Below are positions 5,860-8,916 of a stretch of 8,916 bases of DNA, piece after piece. Under the pieces are notes generated by a model that saw only the letters and a program-made list of their open reading frames with translations, ran no database searches and was not told where the DNA came from. Numbering within the stretch: the first letter of the stretch is position 1; each line of letters begins with the position of its first letter. This DNA is from Ignavibacteriales bacterium. Lineage in GTDB: Bacteria > Bacteroidota > Ignavibacteria > Ignavibacteriales > Melioribacteraceae. The DNA is taken from the NCBI GenBank assembly GCA_020059785.1, contig JAGVBL010000241.1, forward strand, positions 1 to 8,916. The letters run 5' to 3'. The translations under genes and the position numbers were made by a program.

Positions 5860-8301
5860 ATGACGACAATATTCGAAAAAATAGTACCGGTATCCTTAGA
5901 AGAAGAAATGAAATCATCTTATATCGATTATGCGATGAGCGTAATAGTTGCCCGTGCATTGCCCGATGTAAGAGACGGACTTAAACCGGTTCACAGACGC
6001 GTTCTATTTGGAATGCATGAGCTTGGTGTTGCTTATAACAAACCTTATAAAAAATCTGCACGTATAGTTGGAGAAGTTTTAGGAAAGTATCACCCGCATG
6101 GCGATAGTGCTGTTTACGATACCATGGTGCGTATGGTTCAGGATTTTTCACTCCGCTATCCTCTTGTTGACGGCCAGGGAAATTTTGGTTCGATCGATGG
6201 AGACAGTCCGGCGGCCATGCGTTATACAGAAGCCCGGCTTTCAAGAATTGCAGATGAAATGCTGAGAGATCTTGATAAAAACACCGTTGATTTCGCTCCA
6301 AACTTTGATGATACTTTGCAAGAGCCAACAGTTATGCCTTCTTATTTGCCCAACCTTTTGGTAAATGGTTCAAGCGGTATTGCCGTTGGTATGGCTACAA
6401 ATATTCCGCCGCATAACTTAAATGAAGTTATAGAGGGACTTATTGCGCTGATTGAAAATCCAAAATTAAAATCCGAAGACCTCATGAAGTTTGTTAAAGC
6501 TCCGGATTTTCCAACCGGCGGAATAATTTACGGTTACGATGGAGTTAAAGAAGCATTCCTTACGGGAAGAGGAAGAATAATTCTCCGCGCAAAGGCTAAT
6601 ATTGAAGTTATGAAAAACGATCGCGAGAATATTGTTATTACAGAAATTCCCTATCAGGTCAATAAAGCCGCGTTGATAGAAAAAATTGCAGATCTTGTTC
6701 GCGAAGATAAAATTGTCGGCATCTCAAACATTAGAGATGAATCCGATAGAGACGGATTAAGAGTTGTAATCGAAATGAAACGCGATGGTCAGCCGGCAGT
6801 TACATTGAATCAGTTGTTCAAACACACTCAAATGCAGGTTACTTTCGGCGTTATAATGCTTGCTCTTGTTAATGGCGTTCCAAAAGTTCTTACGCTTAAA
6901 GAATGTATGGAACATTTTATCACACATCGATTCGAAGTATTAAAGCGTAGAACAAAATTCGATTTAGATGCAGCAGAACGACGCGCTCATATTCTGGAAG
7001 GCTACATAATTGCGCTCGATAATATTGATGCGGTGATCGAAACCATTAAGAAATCAAAAGATGTTGAAACGGCTAAAAACAACTTGATGAAAAAATTCAA
7101 ACTTTCCGAGATTCAGGCTAAAGCTATTCTTGATATGCGCTTGCAGAGATTAACCGGTCTGGAAAGAAAGAAAATAGAAGACGAATACAAAGAAACAATA
7201 AAATTGATTGAGCGACTTAAAGGTATTCTCGCAAGCGATAAGAAACAAAGACAAATATTAATAGAAGAATTACAGATCGTTAGAGAAAAATTCGGCGACG
7301 AAAGAAGAACAGAAATAGTACGCGATTACAAAGAATTCTCTCTGGAAGATATAATTGCAGAAGAAGATGTTGTTGTTACAATTTCCCACCAGGGATTCAT
7401 TAAGAGATTTCCTGTAAGCGGTTATAGAAGACAAGCACGTGGCGGCAAAGGAGTAATAGGCGCCGGTTCCAAAGAGGAAGATTTTATTGAACATATGTTT
7501 GTTGCCTCAACACATCACTACATTATGTTTTTTACTGATAAAGGAAAATGTTACTGGCTTAAAGTTCATGAGCTTCCAGAAGGCGGACGTGCTACAAAAG
7601 GAAGGTCTATTCTCAACCTGATCGAAAAAGATAAAGAGGAAAAGATAACAGCATTTGTTACTGTTAAAGAATTTACAGACGATAAATTTATTGTTATGGC
7701 AACTGAAAAAGGAACCGTAAAGAAAACTGTTCTTTCGGCATATTCTAATATCCGTCGCGGCGGAATTAATGCTATAAATCTGGCTGCCGGGGATAGACTA
7801 ATTGAAGCGAAGTTGAGCGAAGGGAAAAATGATATTATAATCGGCACCAGAAATGGAATGGCTATTCGATTTAACGAAAAAGATGTTCGCGATATGGGAA
7901 GAACCGCTACAGGAGTAAGAGGCGTTAAGCTTGGTAAAAATGATGTTGTAATTGGTATGATTGTCGTTCGGAATGCCACAACTCTTATGGTTGTTACAGA
8001 AAAAGGATTCGGCAAACGCTCCGAGATAGAAGATTATAGATTAACACGGCGTGGCGGTAAAGGAGTTATTACTGTTAAAACTTCCGAGAAAAACGGCAAG
8101 TTGATTGCAATGAAAGAGGTAAACGACAACGATGAACTTGTTATAATAACAACCGGCGGAATGGTTATACGTCAGTCTGTTTCCGAACTTAGAATAATGG
8201 GAAGGAATACTCAGGGTGTTAGACTTATCCGGCTTAACGATGGGGATGATATTGCCGATATTGCAAGGGTTATTCCCGAAGAAGGAAACGGCGAAGAATA
8301 A
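5860..8301 (+). CDS. gyrA: DNA gyrase subunit A (breakage-rejoining subunit)
   Basis: GyrA makes the transient double-strand break and wraps DNA for supercoiling. Numbering happens to coincide with E. coli in the N-terminal part. The catalytic tyrosine is Y122 in AAMRYTEARL, and the quinolone-resistance region has S83 and D87 (HPHGDSAVYD), the residues of drug-sensitive enzymes. The winged-helix/tower domain runs to about residue 500, then the beta-pinwheel C-terminal domain. Its GyrA box reads QARGGKG (525-531), a one-residue variant of QRRGGKG, and a related RRGGKG recurs at 730-735 in a late blade. The GyrA box marks this as gyrase rather than topoisomerase IV ParC. The length of 813 residues is normal, and the tail is short and acidic (EEGNGEE). 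The leader is A/T-rich with no Shine-Dalgarno site, as often in Bacteroidota relatives. The next gene begins one base after its stop. Confidence 0.97.
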   Translation: MTTIFEKIVPVSLEEEMKSSYIDYAMSVIVARALPDVRDGLKPVHRRVLFGMHELGVAYNKPYKKSARIVGEVLGKYHPHGDSAVYDTMVRMVQDFSLRYPLVDGQGNFGSIDGDSPAAMRYTEARLSRIADEMLRDLDKNTVDFAPNFDDTLQEPTVMPSYLPNLLVNGSSGIAVGMATNIPPHNLNEVIEGLIALIENPKLKSEDLMKFVKAPDFPTGGIIYGYDGVKEAFLTGRGRIILRAKANIEVMKNDRENIVITEIPYQVNKAALIEKIADLVREDKIVGISNIRDESDRDGLRVVIEMKRDGQPAVTLNQLFKHTQMQVTFGVIMLALVNGVPKVLTLKECMEHFITHRFEVLKRRTKFDLDAAERRAHILEGYIIALDNIDAVIETIKKSKDVETAKNNLMKKFKLSEIQAKAILDMRLQRLTGLERKKIEDEYKETIKLIERLKGILASDKKQRQILIEELQIVREKFGDERRTEIVRDYKEFSLEDIIAEEDVVVTISHQGFIKRFPVSGYRRQARGGKGVIGAGSKEEDFIEHMFVASTHHYIMFFTDKGKCYWLKVHELPEGGRATKGRSILNLIEKDKEEKITAFVTVKEFTDDKFIVMATEKGTVKKTVLSAYSNIRRGGINAINLAAGDRLIEAKLSEGKNDIIIGTRNGMAIRFNEKDVRDMGRTATGVRGVKLGKNDVVIGMIVVRNATTLMVVTEKGFGKRSEIEDYRLTRRGGKGVITVKTSEKNGKLIAMKEVNDNDELVIITTGGMVIRQSVSELRIMGRNTQGVRLIRLNDGDDIADIARVIPEEGNGEE

Positions 8302-8302
8302 A

Positions 8303-8497
8303 ATGGAAAAAGTTATACGAAAAATATCGTTGAAAGATAAAAGAAATTACGACCTGGAATATTGGCTTTCTAAAACGCCGCATGAGAGAATTTACGCAAT
8401 TGAATTATTACGTAAACAATTATATGAGAATAGAGATGGTTCTACACCAAGACTTCAAAAAATTCTTAAAATTATTAAACGAAAACAAAAAAGTTGA
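8303..8497 (+). CDS. Small basic protein, putative partner of the downstream nucleotidyltransferase
   Basis: This 64-residue protein begins MEKVIRKISLK. It has a central amphipathic helix-rich segment DLEYWLSKTPHERIYAIELL (residues 18-37), and ends in a strongly basic tail, LQKILKIIKRKQKS. I recognise the type: small proteins with EYWLSKTPxERI...LRRQ...RLQR are often found directly before a nucleotidyltransferase gene in diverse bacteria, but I know no demonstrated function. By analogy with nucleotidyltransferase-based toxin-antitoxin pairs it could be the antitoxin or a partner subunit. The ATG at 8303, one base after the gyrA stop, is preferred over an in-frame start inside gyrA at 8216, because the pattern begins here. 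Its last 62 nt overlap the nucleotidyltransferase gene in another frame. Expression is probably coupled to gyrA. Confidence 0.72.
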   Translation: MEKVIRKISLKDKRNYDLEYWLSKTPHERIYAIELLRKQLYENRDGSTPRLQKILKIIKRKQKS

Positions 8498-8885
8498 ATA
8501 TCTTGTTGTAGGTGCATTTGCTCTTGGTCTTTATGGGGCACCAAGAAATACCGGCGGTTTAGATATCTGGATCGGGCTTGAGAAAAACAATGCAATCCGG
8601 ATGGTTAAAACTTTGAAAGATTTCTGTTTTTCTACACTAGATTATAAAGAAGAAGATTTTCTTGATAGTGATGCAATAATTCAATTGGGTGTTCCACCGG
8701 TAAGAATAGATATACTTAATAGCATTACGGGAATTAATTTTTACGATTCATATAAAAAAAAAGAAGTAGTTATAATTGATAATGTGCCGATCTCCTATAT
8801 ATGCAAGGAGGACTTTATAAAAAACAAAAAAGCCGCCGGAAGATTAAAAGACTTGGCGGACATTGAAAGAATAACTTTAACATAG
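8436..8885 (+). CDS. AbiEii/DUF6036-like nucleotidyltransferase with altered DxD motif
   Basis: This 149-residue protein has the fold signature of small nucleotidyltransferases (Pol beta superfamily). YLVVGAFALGLYG (residues 22-34) corresponds to the usual GGYAxxxHG helix turn, followed by PRNTGGLDIWI (36-46), a third acidic residue D92 in VRIDIL, and the closing KNKKAAGRLKDLADIE (129-144), typical of the AbiEii/DUF6036-like group. Family members normally have DxD where this one has G41-L-D43. The lost Asp would bind catalytic Mg2+, so activity is doubtful. The ATG at 8436 gives MVLHQDFKKF, close to the MVLQPDFKEF opening I know from relatives. An alternative ATG at 8424 would add four residues. 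AGAG directly precedes 8436. The family is often part of toxin-antitoxin or abortive-infection pairs, with the small gene at 8303 as the likely partner. The function of this copy is not established. Confidence 0.78.
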   Translation: MVLHQDFKKFLKLLNENKKVEYLVVGAFALGLYGAPRNTGGLDIWIGLEKNNAIRMVKTLKDFCFSTLDYKEEDFLDSDAIIQLGVPPVRIDILNSITGINFYDSYKKKEVVIIDNVPISYICKEDFIKNKKAAGRLKDLADIERITLT

Positions 8886-8893
8886 AGAGATAT

Positions 8894-8916
8894 ATGTCCC
8901 ACAACAAAAATTTACA
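8894..8916 (+). CDS. Possible start of a further gene, cut by the window edge
   Basis: An ATG at 8894 opens a frame reading MSHNKNL up to the end of the window. GAGAGA at 8885-8890 could serve as a ribosome binding site, and the gap to the nucleotidyltransferase stop is 8 nt, which would continue the tightly packed arrangement. Only seven codons are visible, so no product can be named. Confidence 0.35.

Noticed and set aside
5981..6328. 115-residue open frame on the - strand opposite the gyrA active-site region
   Set aside because: The + strand here encodes highly conserved GyrA sequence including Y122. The opposite frame has no recognisable features.
7566..8015. 149-residue open frame on the - strand within gyrA
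   Set aside because: It lies wholly opposite the gyrA C-terminal domain. Its Ser/Pro/Ile-rich composition is the usual reverse-complement shadow, with no motif or start signal.
8216..8302. Start of the small basic protein inside gyrA at 8216
   Set aside because: The extra 29 residues come from the shifted frame of the conserved gyrA end. The recognisable protein begins at the ATG at 8303.
8424..8435. Alternative nucleotidyltransferase start at ATG 8424
   Set aside because: It would add MRIE with no ribosome binding site. The start at 8436 gives the MVLxxDFKxF opening expected of relatives, though 8424 cannot be excluded.

Overview
The window is a housekeeping replication/gyrase cluster, read entirely on the + strand, from an AT-rich bacterium. 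Gene order is dnaN - recF - dciA (DUF721) - gyrB - mgtE-like - gyrA - small basic protein - nucleotidyltransferase, and a further gene may start at the right edge. The DciA-type protein overlapping recF, mostly absent or weak Shine-Dalgarno sequences with A/T-rich leaders, and the style of the proteins suggest the Bacteroidota/Chlorobi/Ignavibacteria (FCB) group. I favour an Ignavibacteria-like organism, but this is inference from gene style, not from a database match.

Left edge (1-212): an AT-rich non-coding region upstream of dnaN that looks like part of a replication origin. Two DnaA-box-like repeats on the + strand and two better DnaA boxes on the - strand face each other across an AT-only core. 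Each pair is followed by CTA/TTA triplets resembling DnaA-trios. No end of dnaA is visible, so whether dnaA lies just outside the window is unknown.

213-2734: dnaN (sliding clamp), recF (gap repair ATPase) and dciA (DnaB-helicase loading) are packed with a 1-nt gap and a 23-nt overlap, so they are probably one translationally coupled operon for initiation, clamp function and fork repair. gyrB follows after 19 nt.

2754-8301: gyrB and gyrA encode complete DNA gyrase with all catalytic residues present. Between them lies a short MgtE-like membrane protein (CBS pair plus MgtE membrane domain) with an altered signature motif. The 60-nt gap before it carries overlapping inverted repeats. Gyrase is Mg2+-dependent, but any functional link to the transporter is only speculation.

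8303-8885: starting 1 nt after the gyrA stop is a two-gene accessory module. It is a 64-residue basic protein overlapped by 62 nt, in another frame, by a 149-residue nucleotidyltransferase of the AbiEii/DUF6036-like kind. The nucleotidyltransferase has lost the first Asp of its DxD motif (it reads G-L-D). This pair, reminiscent of toxin-antitoxin modules and joined to the gyrase operon, is the least explained part of the window. No rRNA, tRNA, CRISPR array, insertion sequence or strong intrinsic terminator was seen.
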